Below the pieces are notes generated by a model, which saw only the letters and a list, made by a program, of their open reading frames with translations, had not been told where the DNA came from and ran no database searches. The position numbers were made by a program, and so were the translations under genes. 64,000 nt of DNA. It comes from Halorubrum aidingense JCM 13560. GTDB lineage: Archaea > Halobacteriota > Halobacteria > Halobacteriales > Haloferacaceae. The DNA lies in the NCBI RefSeq assembly GCF_000336995.1, contig NZ_AOJI01000022.1, positions 314,040-378,039 on the forward strand. Reading direction: 5' to 3'. Position 1 is the stretch's first letter. Every line of letters starts with the position of its first letter. Below, piece by piece: positions 36,031 through 45,246 of the stretch.

Positions 36031-37620
36031 ATGAAAGACACAGAAAAATACCTGATTCACGCCACTATCGCGGCCGACGGCGTCGTGGAGCGGAGCGACG
36101 TCGTCGGCGCGGTGTTCGGGCAGACCGAGGGGCTCCTCGGCGAGGAGCTCGACCTACGGGACCTCCAAGAGTCCTCGCGGGTCGGTCGGATCGACGTCGC
36201 GGTCGAGTCCGAGAACGGCCAGTCGTTCGGCGAGGTCACCGTCGCGTCGAGCCTCGACAAAGTCGAGACCGCGATCCTCGCCGCGGCCCTCGAAACGATC
36301 GACCGCATCGGTCCCTGCCACGCCTCCGTCGAAGTGACGAGTATCGAGGACGTGCGGGCGGCCAAGCGCCGCGAGGTCGTCGAGCGCGCCAAAGAGCTGA
36401 TCGCCGGCGGCTTCGAGGAGACGCGGCTCGCGAGCAACGACATCCTCGAAGAGGTCCGCGAGGCGGCCCGCGTCGAGGGGATCGTCGACTACAAGGGGTT
36501 GCCGGCGGGACCGCGCGTCGGCGACTCCGACGCCGTCATCGTCGTCGAGGGGCGCGCGGACGTCCTCACCCTGCTCGACTGCGGGATCAAGAACGCGGTC
36601 GCCGTCGAGGGGACGAACGTCCCCGACGCGGTCGCCGACCTCACCCTCGACCGGACGGTGACGGCGTTCCTGGACGGCGACCGCGGCGGCGAGCTCATCC
36701 TCCGCGAACTCGCGCAGGTCGGCGAGGTCGATTACGTCGCGTTCGCCCCGCCCGGCGAGTCGGTCGAGGACCTCGACCGCAACGCCGTCTTCGAGGCGCT
36801 CCGCGGGAAGGTCCCGTACAGCACCCTCGCCGAGGAGCCGAACCTCCGCGAGGCGGCGGACGAACGGCCGACGCCCAGCGGCGCCCGCGGCGACCGAAGC
36901 GATCCCGAGGCCGCGACCGACGGTGACGCCCTCGCCGACGACGGCGGGGCCGACGACATCGGAGCCGACAGCGGCGTCGGCGACACCGGTACCGACACCG
37001 GAGCCGACAACGGTGCCGGCGGCGGCTCGCCCGCCGACGGCGACGCCACCGAGAACAAGAGCGCCGGCGCCGTCGCCGATTCGTCCCGCGGTGCGGCCGA
37101 AGGCGGTCTCGTGGAGGCGGTCGAGGACGCGCCGGCCCCCGCGGCGATCGACGGCGACGCGTCGTCGACGGGCGTGACGGAGGGCGCCTCCACCGAGGAG
37201 ATTCCGACCGACGACGACTCGACCGACGCCGCCTCGACCGACGCCGACTCGGCGTCGGAGCCGCCTGTCGGTGACGACGGCTCGGGAGACGCGGCCGACC
37301 CTCCGGCGGACGACGAGCCGCGCTCGCTCGAAGAGCACGTTCAGGAGGTCGTCGACGCGAAAAGCGATCTCGCCCGACTCCTCGGCGACGACCGCGGCGT
37401 CCTCGCGGAGGTCCCCGCGGCCGACGCGTTCGACGCGGTCGAGAGCGCCGAGACGGCGCCTCACACCGTCGTCGTCGACGGGCGGATCGACCAGCGACTG
37501 CTCGACGTGGCGGCGCAGCGAGGCGTTCGCGAACTGCTCGGCCGCGACGTCGGCGAGTTCGTCAAACGCCCGGTCGGCACCCGTGTCCTCACCGTGGGCG
37601 ACCTCCGCGCCGGGAGCTGA
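36031..37620 (+). CDS. dnaG: Archaeal DnaG-like primase
   Basis: The 529-residue protein begins MKDTEKYLIHATIAADGVVERSDVVGAVFGQTEGLLG, diagnostic of archaeal DnaG. The Toprim domain (about 167-255) contains VIVVEGRADVLTLLDCGIKNAVAVEGTNVP and TVTAFLDGDRGGELILREL. Residues about 283-445 form a very acidic Asp/Ala/Ser/Gly insert before the conserved C-terminal domain (LEEHVQEVVDAKSDLARLLG). Archaeal DnaG has been linked to priming and to the RNA exosome. Start 36031 is used because the sequence upstream is unlike the family. Confidence 0.93.
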   Translation: MKDTEKYLIHATIAADGVVERSDVVGAVFGQTEGLLGEELDLRDLQESSRVGRIDVAVESENGQSFGEVTVASSLDKVETAILAAALETIDRIGPCHASVEVTSIEDVRAAKRREVVERAKELIAGGFEETRLASNDILEEVREAARVEGIVDYKGLPAGPRVGDSDAVIVVEGRADVLTLLDCGIKNAVAVEGTNVPDAVADLTLDRTVTAFLDGDRGGELILRELAQVGEVDYVAFAPPGESVEDLDRNAVFEALRGKVPYSTLAEEPNLREAADERPTPSGARGDRSDPEAATDGDALADDGGADDIGADSGVGDTGTDTGADNGAGGGSPADGDATENKSAGAVADSSRGAAEGGLVEAVEDAPAPAAIDGDASSTGVTEGASTEEIPTDDDSTDAASTDADSASEPPVGDDGSGDAADPPADDEPRSLEEHVQEVVDAKSDLARLLGDDRGVLAEVPAADAFDAVESAETAPHTVVVDGRIDQRLLDVAAQRGVRELLGRDVGEFVKRPVGTRVLTVGDLRAGS

Positions 37621-37646
37621 GTCCCTCGGATCTCCGAAGTTCCACT

Positions 37647-38675
37647 TTAAACCAGTCCGACGGCGCCGAGCAGCGCGAACAGCGCGTCGCCGTAGCCGAG
37701 CGAGACGACGAGTCCGACGGCCATCGGGACGACGAACGGCATCCCGGGCGACACCATCACGCGGTCCGCCCGAGCGACGACGGCCACCCCGCCCCGGAGC
37801 GTCTCGGCGTCGGTGCCGTACGCGCCGTGGTCGATCGACGAGAGGAACCGCTCGGCCGCCCACGGATCGTCCCCGCCGGCCGGTTCGCCGACGACCGATT
37901 CGCCGTCGGCCGATTCACCGGCGGTCGATTCACCGGCGGCTTCGGTCACGGTTCCCCCGTCCGTGCGCGGGCCGACGTGGGTCCCGCCGTCGGTCGGATC
38001 GAACGTCTCGCCGACGCCGTCCGGATCGCGGAATCGGTCCGGGTCCGCCCGCAGGTCCGCGAGCGTGATCCCGCGCCAACGGAGGTACATCCGGAGCGCG
38101 TCCAGGTCGAGACCATGTCGCGTCGGTCCCGCGTCGTCCTCGAACAGCCGCCCGTGCCGGTCGGGCAGCGAGTCGGTCGCGACCGGCCGCGCGAGGAACA
38201 TCGACACCGAGCGCTCGCCTCGGACGAGGTTGGTCGCGGCGAGACCGATCGGGTACGCCAACCCGAGCAGGACGGTGTTCGTGAGGATCGTCAGCGAGAA
38301 CACGCCGATCTGTGTCTCGACGAGCGGGAGCGTCGTCCCGGCGACGGCGTACTCCGGGAAGGTGGGAAACAGGATCGCGAGCGCGATCAGCGCCTTCGCG
38401 TCCGCCCCGCCGAACGCGCCGAGGTACCAGAACGCGTAGCCGAGCGGTGCGACGAACAGCAGGCTGATCGCCGCCTGCACGAGGAACAGCCGCCCGTCGA
38501 AACCGGCGAACGGCCACAGCGTCGCCCCTTCCCAGACCAGCAGCAGCGCCCCAAAGGCGTACAGCGGGGGCCACAGCCGGTTCGGAAGGCGTCGAGTCCG
38601 GACGTCCCGCAGCGCCGCCCACGCGAAGACGGGGACGACGAGCAGACGGAGCGCGTCCGGCAGCGTCGCGAACAT
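37647..38675 (-). CDS. Archaeal prepilin peptidase (A24 family)
   Basis: The 342-residue membrane protease has the two catalytic Asp of the family: Asp24 in ALRDVRTRRLPNRLW and Asp92 in the GxGD-like FGGADAK. It cleaves signal peptides of type IV pilins and archaellins (PibD/FlaK role). About six membrane helices are seen. A long acidic, low-complexity loop (about 175-290, with ESTAGESADGESVVGE) between the penultimate helices is unusual in size. Convergent with dnaG, 26 bases apart. Confidence 0.88.
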   Translation of the reverse strand: MFATLPDALRLLVVPVFAWAALRDVRTRRLPNRLWPPLYAFGALLLVWEGATLWPFAGFDGRLFLVQAAISLLFVAPLGYAFWYLGAFGGADAKALIALAILFPTFPEYAVAGTTLPLVETQIGVFSLTILTNTVLLGLAYPIGLAATNLVRGERSVSMFLARPVATDSLPDRHGRLFEDDAGPTRHGLDLDALRMYLRWRGITLADLRADPDRFRDPDGVGETFDPTDGGTHVGPRTDGGTVTEAAGESTAGESADGESVVGEPAGGDDPWAAERFLSSIDHGAYGTDAETLRGGVAVVARADRVMVSPGMPFVVPMAVGLVVSLGYGDALFALLGAVGLV

Positions 38676-38812
38676 GTCTCCACGGGGGGCGGCGGCGTAA
38701 TTAGGCGTTCGGGTTCGGCTATCGCGATCGATAGCGCGGCGGCGGCGGCCGCGGCCGCCGAAGGGGAGCCGAACCGCCGGCGCTTTGTGGGCTCACCTCC
38801 GACCGGCGAGCG

Positions 38813-39331
38813 ATGCGTCGCCGCCTCGGAACCAGTCTGTACGCCGGGCTTCTCTTCACCGTCCTCGGCGCGATCGCGTGGGGGACCGGCCAGCCGTTCG
38901 TCTTTCCGAGCCTCGGGCCGTCGGCGTTCCTGCTCGCGTTCGACCGGCGGAGCGACCCCTCGCGCGCCGCGGGAATCGTCGGTGCCCACGTCATCGGCGT
39001 CGCTGCGGGGCTCGCGGCGTGGTCGGTGGTCGCGGCCGGCGTCCCGCTGACCGCGACGCCGGCGGCGTTCTCCCCGGAAGGCTTCCGGCTGGCCGCGAGC
39101 GCGACCGTCTCGGTGATGGCGACGACGTGGGCGATGATCGCGACCGACGCGGTCCACGCGCCCGCCTGCGCGACGACGCTCATCGTGTCGCTCGGCCTGC
39201 TGTCGACGCCGGTGCAGGCGGCCGTGATCGTCGTCAGCGTCGCCGTGCTCGTCGGGGTCCACGCGCTCGTGATCCAGGCGTTCAAACGGCTCGTCGGCGA
39301 CGCGCATCCCGCGTATCGGAATTCCGATTGA
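38813..39331 (+). CDS. HPP family membrane protein
   Basis: The 172-residue protein has about five helices and the HPP-family pattern FPSLGPSAFLLAF near residues 30-42, then DPSRAAGIVGAHVIGVAAGL and TDAVHAPACATTLIVSLGLL near 111-130. HPP proteins are small membrane proteins, one of which transports nitrite in cyanobacteria and chloroplasts. Substrate here is unknown. Single gene. Confidence 0.85.
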   Translation: MRRRLGTSLYAGLLFTVLGAIAWGTGQPFVFPSLGPSAFLLAFDRRSDPSRAAGIVGAHVIGVAAGLAAWSVVAAGVPLTATPAAFSPEGFRLAASATVSVMATTWAMIATDAVHAPACATTLIVSLGLLSTPVQAAVIVVSVAVLVGVHALVIQAFKRLVGDAHPAYRNSD

Positions 39332-39393
39332 TTCGGTCGGGCGCCTCGTCTGTCCGGTCGTTCACGGGTCCGGTCGCGCATCCCTCCAACCGC

Positions 39394-40671
39394 TCACTCC
39401 TCCGGCCGCTCCGCGCGCCTGTCGAAGACCGAACACACCGGATCGGGGTCCGCGAGTCGCGGGACCTCGACCGTCCGGTCGCGGAGTTCGATCGCGACGG
39501 TCGCGGTGCCGAGTCGGGCGTCGAGCCGGTCGCGCTCGACGCGGAGGTCCGTCTCGTCCCACGCCTCGACCCGCCACAGCGCGGTGTCGAACCACCGGTC
39601 GTAGGCGACCAGCGCGCCGTCTCCGACGCGATACTCGACGGCGCCGTACCGGAGCCAGTAATCGAGCCCGAGGAGGAACGCGGGGAGCGCAACGCTCGCC
39701 GTGAGCAGGACTCCGACGAGGATCCACTGCTCACTGAGCGCGAACAGGCCGGCGGCGAGCAGACACAGGACGCCGAGGTACGCGAGCCCCGGGTGCCGCG
39801 GCGCGTTCGCGAGTCCGCCGACGAGCCGACCGCGGCGGGTCGGACGCACCCGCCGCGGCGCGTCCGGAAGCGAGTCCGTCACCGGATCGTCGGCGGGTGG
39901 GTCGTACGCCCACCCGAGCTCCAGCGCCGACGACTCGTCGAGGGCCGCGAGTCGGTCGCGGTACAGCCCGGCGAAGTCGAAGGCGGCCTTGACGCCGACG
40001 ATCCCGATGAGCAGTGGCAGTCCGACCGCACCGGGATCGACCGCCGACAGTTCGGCGTCAGGCCCCACCGTCGCTGCGGCGATCAACGTGACGCCGAAGA
40101 TCCCTCCGACGGACACCGCACCTGCCCTGAAAAAGACGCCTTGAACCGCGGTCTGTGCGCTGTGCTCGCGGTACTCGCCCTTATAAATGTAGTCGACGAG
40201 CGTCGTCGCGCCCTCGGTCGCGAAGATCGCGAGCGCGGCGAGCGTCACCGAGTCGAGCGCGGCTGGGTCGAGCCCGCCGTCGACGGCGACGCCGACGGTG
40301 ACCGCGCCCGCGACGAGCCAGACGGCCGCGAGAATCGGGACGACGATCGGCAGCACGAGAAGCGTGGACAGCCGAATTCGGAGGTCGGTTCCGGGGACGT
40401 AGACCGCGGCGCGTCTCGCCGCGAGCGGCCCGGTGAGCAGCGTCTCGGGCTCGATCTCCGAGGGGCGCCCGGCGAACAGCGCGCGGACGACCGCCCAGAC
40501 GGCGGCGATCCCGAGCTCGAACCAGTAGAGGCTCACGAGCGCGGCCGCGTTCCAGCCGAGAGCGACGACGCCGGCGAGCGGGAGCAGGTTGGAGACGAGG
40601 ACCGCGAACGCTCGCGGGCGACGGCCCCGAGCGAGCGCTCCGAGGAACGGGACGTGGTCGGTGGAGGGCAT
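39394..40671 (-). CDS. DUF6498-like membrane protein
   Basis: The 425-residue protein has a start region VLVSNLLPLAGVVALGWNAAALVSLYWFELG (residues 24-54) resembling DUF6498, and about eight membrane helices. A C-terminal soluble domain of about 90 residues follows (YRVGDGALVAYDRWFDTALWRVEAWDETDLRVERDRLD), looking like a PH-like or bPH2 domain. Function unknown. It is followed on the same strand by nothing close; its start lies 45 bases from the next minus-strand gene's stop. Confidence 0.72.
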   Translation of the reverse strand: MPSTDHVPFLGALARGRRPRAFAVLVSNLLPLAGVVALGWNAAALVSLYWFELGIAAVWAVVRALFAGRPSEIEPETLLTGPLAARRAAVYVPGTDLRIRLSTLLVLPIVVPILAAVWLVAGAVTVGVAVDGGLDPAALDSVTLAALAIFATEGATTLVDYIYKGEYREHSAQTAVQGVFFRAGAVSVGGIFGVTLIAAATVGPDAELSAVDPGAVGLPLLIGIVGVKAAFDFAGLYRDRLAALDESSALELGWAYDPPADDPVTDSLPDAPRRVRPTRRGRLVGGLANAPRHPGLAYLGVLCLLAAGLFALSEQWILVGVLLTASVALPAFLLGLDYWLRYGAVEYRVGDGALVAYDRWFDTALWRVEAWDETDLRVERDRLDARLGTATVAIELRDRTVEVPRLADPDPVCSVFDRRAERPEE

Positions 40672-40716
40672 CCGTTCGAGCGATTCGACTCGGTGTTTAT
40701 AAGTGACCGGTGCGGG

Positions 40717-40956
40717 TCACCGCGCCGGCCCCGCGTCGCGATGGAGGTACAGGTACGCGAGCACCGGCAGGATCGTGAACACGAGCGTCGAGAGCCCCCA
40801 GACGACCGCGTAGCGGCTCCCGCGCGCCCTCGCGTCCCGGTAGATCCACACCGCGGCGGCGACGACGACGGCGTATACCACGAGCGTGAGCGGGAGCGAC
40901 CACGGCAGCGATATCCCGGAGAGCAGCGCCATTGCCGTCGACTCGGCCGCCGTCAT
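40717..40956 (-). CDS. Small two-helix membrane protein
   Basis: Seventy-nine residues with two membrane segments (LPLTLVVYAVVVAAAVWIYRDA; YAVVWGLSTLVFTILPVLAYLYLHRD) joined by a basic loop. No function known; similar small proteins are common in haloarchaea. It starts at the base right after the stop of the GNAT gene, so it is the third gene of the gatD operon. Confidence 0.75.
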   Translation of the reverse strand: MTAAESTAMALLSGISLPWSLPLTLVVYAVVVAAAVWIYRDARARGSRYAVVWGLSTLVFTILPVLAYLYLHRDAGPAR

Positions 40957-42183
40957 TTATAAATCGTCGGTCGTCACATCGGTCGCACCCGGCCCCGAAC
41001 CCGACCCCGTGAGGTCCGCGCTCATGACGAAGTCGGGCTCTGCGGCGACCGGGACCCGGTTCGCGCCCGTGTCGCTCACGTGCTCGACCGTCTCCGGGAT
41101 CAGCACCCGAGTCGCGTCGGCGCCCGCCTCGGCGGCGTCCGCGGCGATCGATTGATAAAGGGCGCCGGCCGCGTCGACGTCGCGCCACGCCGAGACGCCG
41201 TATTCGGCGACTCGTTCGGTGTCAGCGTCGCCGTCGCTGGCGCTGTCGCAGTCATCGTCGCCGCCGTCAGCTGCCGGGCGTTCGGAGGTCCGCGTTCGGA
41301 CCGCGAAGCCGGCGATCGGACCGCGACCGGCGCCGGGGGTGGCAGGCGCCTCCGCGACCGCGAGCAGCCGCCCCTCGTCGGCGGCGGTTCGGAGCCGATC
41401 GCGGGTGAGCGCCGAGCAGGCCCACGACTCGCCGGGGTCGAGCGCGAGCCCCCTGAGGTGGTCGCGGGCGTCGCTGTCGGTCCAGAACGCCCACGCCGCG
41501 TTCGGGTCCGGGTCGTCGACGGCTTGGAACCCGTCGGACGCGGTGTCGCCGGCGGCGTCCGCCGAGTCCGTCGCGTCGGCCTCCCCCGCGTCCGGCACCG
41601 CTCCCGCGTCCGGCGCCGGCTCCGCGAACCGGAACTCCGTCCCGGGCTCGAAGCCGACCGCGCGCGACTGGCCGAGCCCCATGACGTTCCACGAGAACAC
41701 CATGTTCCGGCAGACGGTCGCTCCCCGCCCGCGGGCCCACTCCAGCGCGGCCTCCGAGAGCGCGGTGCCGACACCGAACCCGCGAGCCGCGGGGTCGACG
41801 CGGATCCCCTGCCCCCACGACTCCCACTCGGAGAGGAGGACGCCTTGGATACAGCCGACGACCGCCTCTTGGTCGCCCGGGGCGGCCGCGCCCGCGCCGT
41901 CGCCCTCGACGAGTGTATCGCCCGGCTCGCGGTCGTCGCGCTCGGTCACTGCGTCGCTATCGGTCACTGCTTCCGACGGCAACGTCGCGACGAAGGTCTC
42001 GCGGTCCGGGTCGTCCGACGCGGCCCACTCGGGGAACACGCGCGGGATGTAGTCGTCGTGGCGCTCGCCCCACGTGTCCCGCGTGAACGCGGCGACCGCG
42101 TCCGCGTCGGCGGGGCGGGCCTCGCGGACGACGACGGCTGGAGTCGGTTCCGCGTCGGCACCGCCGGACTCCCGATCGCTCAT
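40957..42183 (-). CDS. GNAT-family acetyltransferase with acidic insertions
   Basis: The 408-residue protein has an N-terminal GNAT-like domain (VVVREARPADADAVAAFTRDTWG, residues 17-39; acetyl-CoA loop RVDPAARGFGVGTALSEAALEWARGRGA near 130-157). A second, more diverged half follows (AFWTDSDARDHLRGLALDPGESWACSALTRDRLRTAADEGRL onward, near 235-275). Acidic inserts separate them. It may be an N-acetyltransferase acting on a small molecule or protein. The start at 42183 overlaps the gatD stop by four bases, which is an uncommon partner for gatD. Confidence 0.82.
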   Translation of the reverse strand: MSDRESGGADAEPTPAVVVREARPADADAVAAFTRDTWGERHDDYIPRVFPEWAASDDPDRETFVATLPSEAVTDSDAVTERDDREPGDTLVEGDGAGAAAPGDQEAVVGCIQGVLLSEWESWGQGIRVDPAARGFGVGTALSEAALEWARGRGATVCRNMVFSWNVMGLGQSRAVGFEPGTEFRFAEPAPDAGAVPDAGEADATDSADAAGDTASDGFQAVDDPDPNAAWAFWTDSDARDHLRGLALDPGESWACSALTRDRLRTAADEGRLLAVAEAPATPGAGRGPIAGFAVRTRTSERPAADGGDDDCDSASDGDADTERVAEYGVSAWRDVDAAGALYQSIAADAAEAGADATRVLIPETVEHVSDTGANRVPVAAEPDFVMSADLTGSGSGPGATDVTTDDL

Positions 42184-43472
42184 CGCCAGGGCTGTGACTC
42201 CGCGGTCAGCTCGCCCGCGAGGTCCCGGCCCATCGCGTCCGCGGCGTCGCCGGTGTTCGCCAGCGCCCACATCAGCTTCACTTTCGCGGTGCCGGGGAGG
42301 GTGTCGCCGGCCTCGACGACGCCGGCGTCCAGCAGGTCGCGGCCGGTGTCGTACACGCGGTCGCAGACGCGGCCGGCGAGACACTGGCTCGTCATCGCGA
42401 CGACGGTGCCGTCCGCGACCAGCGCTTCGATCCGGGGGATCAGGTCGGTGTGGACGTGGCCGAGCCCGGTCCCCTCGATCACGACGCCCGCCTTCCCGTC
42501 GAGGTAGTCCCACGCCGCCGGGTCCATCCCGGGCGTGAACTTGACGAGCTCCACGTCGCTTTCGAGGTCGGTCGCGAGGTCGGCGTCGGCCCCCGCCTCG
42601 CCCCGCGGGAGCGGCTCGCGGTTCCACTCGATAGCCGCGTCGGCGGCGTCGCCGTCGGCGCCCGCCTCGGCGGCGGCCTCGTAGTCGACGATCCCGAGCG
42701 GCGCGCCCCCGACCGTCTCGAACGCGTCGCGCCGGGAGGTGTGGTTCTTCCGGACGCGGGTGCCGCGGTGGAGCGCGCAGGCGTCGTCGGACTGGGTCGC
42801 GTGCATGCAGACGAGCGTCTCCGCGTGGTCCGCCTTCGCGGCCTCGACGGCGCACACCGCGTTCATCACGTTGTCGGAGGAGGGGCGGTCCGCGGAGCGC
42901 TGGCTCCCGGTGAACACGACCGGGACCGGCGAGTCGAGCATGAAGGAGAGCGCGGACGCGGAGTACTGCATCGTGTCGGTACCGTGCATCACGACGACGC
43001 CGTCGGCGCCGGCGGCGATCTCGTCTTCGACCGCCTCGGCGAGCTCCCGCCAGATCGCGGGCTCCATGTTCTCCGAGAGGATGTTGGCGACGACGCGCCC
43101 GCGGTAGTTCGCCCGCCCGGCCAGATCCGGAACCGCCCGCAGCACGTCCTCGGCGTCGAACTGCGCCGTGACCGCGCCCGTCCGGTAGTCGACGGTGGAG
43201 GCGATGGTGCCTCCGGTGGAGATGAGCGAGATCGTCGGTAGGTCCTCGTCGAAGGTGATCTCGGACGCCTCGCCGCCGCCGGCGTCGGCGCCCCCGTCGA
43301 CGTCTCGGGCGCCGGATTCGAGCACCTCGACGTCGGCTTCGGCGCGGTCGACGCCGACGTTGTACCCGCCGTCGAGCTTGACGACGAGGTGGTCGTGAGT
43401 CGTCGAGGGGAGCAGTACGCCCTCGTTCGTGACGTCCCCGCGGTCGACGCGGACGCGATCTCCCGGTTGCAT
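42180..43472 (-). CDS. gatD: Glu-tRNA(Gln) amidotransferase subunit D
   Basis: The 430-residue protein is the asparaginase-like subunit of the archaeal GatDE complex, releasing ammonia from glutamine or asparagine to convert Glu-tRNA(Gln) to Gln-tRNA(Gln). An N-terminal barrel domain ([23 protein letters not shown]) precedes the asparaginase core with STGGTIAST near residue 93, [16 protein letters not shown] near 165-180 and VKFTPGMDP near 310. An acidic insert lies near 280. gatE is not in this window. The start at 43472 begins the known N-terminal domain. Confidence 0.93.
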   Translation of the reverse strand: MQPGDRVRVDRGDVTNEGVLLPSTTHDHLVVKLDGGYNVGVDRAEADVEVLESGARDVDGGADAGGGEASEITFDEDLPTISLISTGGTIASTVDYRTGAVTAQFDAEDVLRAVPDLAGRANYRGRVVANILSENMEPAIWRELAEAVEDEIAAGADGVVVMHGTDTMQYSASALSFMLDSPVPVVFTGSQRSADRPSSDNVMNAVCAVEAAKADHAETLVCMHATQSDDACALHRGTRVRKNHTSRRDAFETVGGAPLGIVDYEAAAEAGADGDAADAAIEWNREPLPRGEAGADADLATDLESDVELVKFTPGMDPAAWDYLDGKAGVVIEGTGLGHVHTDLIPRIEALVADGTVVAMTSQCLAGRVCDRVYDTGRDLLDAGVVEAGDTLPGTAKVKLMWALANTGDAADAMGRDLAGELTAESQPWR

Positions 43473-43564
43473 ACCACCCGCTTCCCCTGCGGCGGACTTG
43501 AATCCAACCGTTCGGTGCCGGCGCACCGAGCGCCGGCGAGCCGGTCCGTCTGTTCCAGTACGCC

Positions 43565-43571
43565 TTTTAAA
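43565..43571 (+). promoter_or_regulatory. TATA box of deoC
   Basis: The sequence ttttaaa lies 22-28 bases before the ATG at 43593, supporting that start and a leaderless transcript. Confidence 0.55.
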
Positions 43572-43592
43572 CGTCGCCTCCACTGTCGAGGT

Positions 43593-44231
43593 ATGAACCG
43601 CGACGAGTTCGCCGCAGCCATCGATCACACCGTGCTCGGCCCGGAAACCACGTGGGCAGACGTCGAAACGGTCCTCGACGAGGCCGCCGACAACGGGATG
43701 AACGCCTGTATCCCGCCCTGTTACGTCGCCGAGGCGGCCGACTACGGGAACGCGCCGGAGACGATCGCCACCGTCGTCGGCTTCCCGCACGGCCAGCACG
43801 CACCGGCGGCGAAACGCGACGAAGCGGTCGAGGCGTGGGAGGACGGCGCCGACGAGATCGACCTCGTGATCAACGTCGGTCGCCTGCGGGCGGGCGAGGA
43901 CGAGGCGGTCGCCGCCGAGATCGCCGACGTCGTCGCCGCGGTCCCGATCCCGGTGAAAGTGATCATCGAGACCGCGCTCCTGACCGACGACGAGAAGCGC
44001 CGGGCCTGCGAGGCGGCCGTCGACGCCGACGCGGACATGGTGAAGACCTCGACCGGATTCGCCGACGGCGGCGCCACCGTCCCGGACGTCGAACTGATGA
44101 GCGAGTACCTCCCGGTGAAGGCGTCCGGCGGCGTCGGCTCCTACGAGGACGCGGCGGCCATGCTCGACGCGGGCGCGGTCCGGATCGGCGCCTCGTCGGG
44201 CGTCGCCATCGTCGACGGCTATCCGCAGTAG
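43593..44231 (+). CDS. deoC: Deoxyribose-phosphate aldolase
   Basis: The 212-residue TIM-barrel enzyme cleaves 2-deoxyribose 5-phosphate to glyceraldehyde 3-phosphate and acetaldehyde in nucleoside catabolism. Typical motifs are IDHTVLGP (residues 10-17), VVGFPHGQ near 61, [13 protein letters not shown] near 84-96, the Schiff-base Lys in [12 protein letters not shown] near 149, and [13 protein letters not shown] near 174. The length is normal. Single gene, divergent from gatD. Confidence 0.95.
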   Translation: MNRDEFAAAIDHTVLGPETTWADVETVLDEAADNGMNACIPPCYVAEAADYGNAPETIATVVGFPHGQHAPAAKRDEAVEAWEDGADEIDLVINVGRLRAGEDEAVAAEIADVVAAVPIPVKVIIETALLTDDEKRRACEAAVDADADMVKTSTGFADGGATVPDVELMSEYLPVKASGGVGSYEDAAAMLDAGAVRIGASSGVAIVDGYPQ

Positions 44232-44433
44232 CCGTCGGCGGGCGTCCCCTCAGGGTCTCCGTCCACAGGTTCCCCGCGCTTCGGCCTCCGTCGTCGCCCT
44301 CTCTACCCTTTCGTTCCCTACTGCTCCCCGTCCGTCTGCCCTCTCGCCTTCCGCTCTTCCTCTGCCGTCTCCCGTTCCCTCTCCGTGAGAATCCCGTGAT
44401 ACACATTTGTAAGTCACACCCCTATCTGGAGGT

Positions 44434-44667
44434 ATGAGCCACGGAGCAAAATCGAAACGGCTGGATGTCGACGCCGCGTTCAAAGCGTTCGGCGCGGTCG
44501 GAATCCTCATCTCCGTCGTGCTGATCGTCGGCGTGCTCGCACTGACCGATCCGTTCGGCGACTACGTCACCACCTCGCCCGCGGTGTTCGGGAGCCTGCT
44601 GTCGGCGGTGCTGCTCGGCGCGGTCGGCTACGCCGCGTACGCGCTCCGCCGCCGGACTGACTACTGA
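44434..44667 (+). CDS. Small two-helix membrane protein
   Basis: The 77-residue product has a basic N-terminus (MSHGAKSKRLDVD) and two membrane helices (AVGILISVVLIVGVLALTDPF; VFGSLLSAVLLGAVGYAAYAL) ending in RRRTDY. It is a typical haloarchaeal small membrane protein of unknown role. A TATA-like catttgtaag lies 27-36 bases upstream. The roughly 200 bases before it are pyrimidine-rich with no gene. Confidence 0.75.
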   Translation: MSHGAKSKRLDVDAAFKAFGAVGILISVVLIVGVLALTDPFGDYVTTSPAVFGSLLSAVLLGAVGYAAYALRRRTDY

Positions 44668-44719
44668 ACGAACGGACGACTGCCGAAGAACGCCATTCGA
44701 AACGGATTCGCGACCGATC

Positions 44720-45118
44720 TCAGCTCGACGCCTGCACCGAGTCCGTCCGCTCGTACTTCTCTTCGAACTCCTGGATGAGCTGGCCCATCTTCGCGTACCA
44801 GTCGTTGAGCATCCGCTGCATCTCGTCGGTGATCTTCTCGGGGTCGGTCGGCGAGTAGACGTGGTAGTACCCGCCCTGGTCGTAGTTGATCTGCTCTTTG
44901 GTGATGAACCCGGTCTGAAGCAGGCGCTGGACCGACCGGTACGCGGTCGAGCGTTCGCGGTCGACCGCCTCGGCGACGGCGTCGATCGTCATGGGCTCGT
45001 CGCTCTCGACGAGCACCGTGAAACACTCCCGGTCGAGCGGCTTGAGCCCGTGGAAACACTCCAGTAACCCCTCGCATTGGATGTCGCGCTGGAGCTGTTC
45101 CGATAGCGAGTCTGGCAT
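44720..45118 (-). CDS. TrmB-like winged-helix regulator
   Basis: The 132-residue protein carries a winged helix (DRECFTVLVESDEPMTIDAVAEAVDRERSTAYRSVQRLLQTGFITKEQ, about residues 28-76) of the TrmB/MarR-like type. A short C-terminal helix follows, with no sugar-binding domain. It likely forms dimers through EFEEKYERTD-type helices. An inverted repeat with a 7-base spacer lies about 40 bases upstream and may be its own operator. Target genes are unknown; the adjacent UspA gene has a similar repeat in its promoter. Confidence 0.82.
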   Translation of the reverse strand: MPDSLSEQLQRDIQCEGLLECFHGLKPLDRECFTVLVESDEPMTIDAVAEAVDRERSTAYRSVQRLLQTGFITKEQINYDQGGYYHVYSPTDPEKITDEMQRMLNDWYAKMGQLIQEFEEKYERTDSVQASS

Positions 45119-45156
45119 AGTATTGGCGATATGTACGACACGTACTGGTAAAAGGC

Positions 45157-45175
45157 TTGTGTGTAGATAACACAA
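45157..45175. promoter_or_regulatory. Inverted repeat upstream of the TrmB-like gene
   Basis: Arms ttgtgt and acacaa are separated by seven bases. The repeat is located 39-57 bases from the ATG at 45118, upstream of a TATA-like site. Confidence 0.45.
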
Positions 45176-45246
45176 TCTTGCGACATCCTACTAACTGGAA
45201 GGAGCGTTCGGGAGGGTCACCCGTCAGACCGGCGGCCCGTTGGGGC

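Noticed and set aside
42184..42855. Long N-terminal extension of the acetyltransferase frame over gatD
   Set aside because: It overlaps gatD entirely, is Arg-rich, and the ATG at 42183 with ATGA overlap is a natural start.
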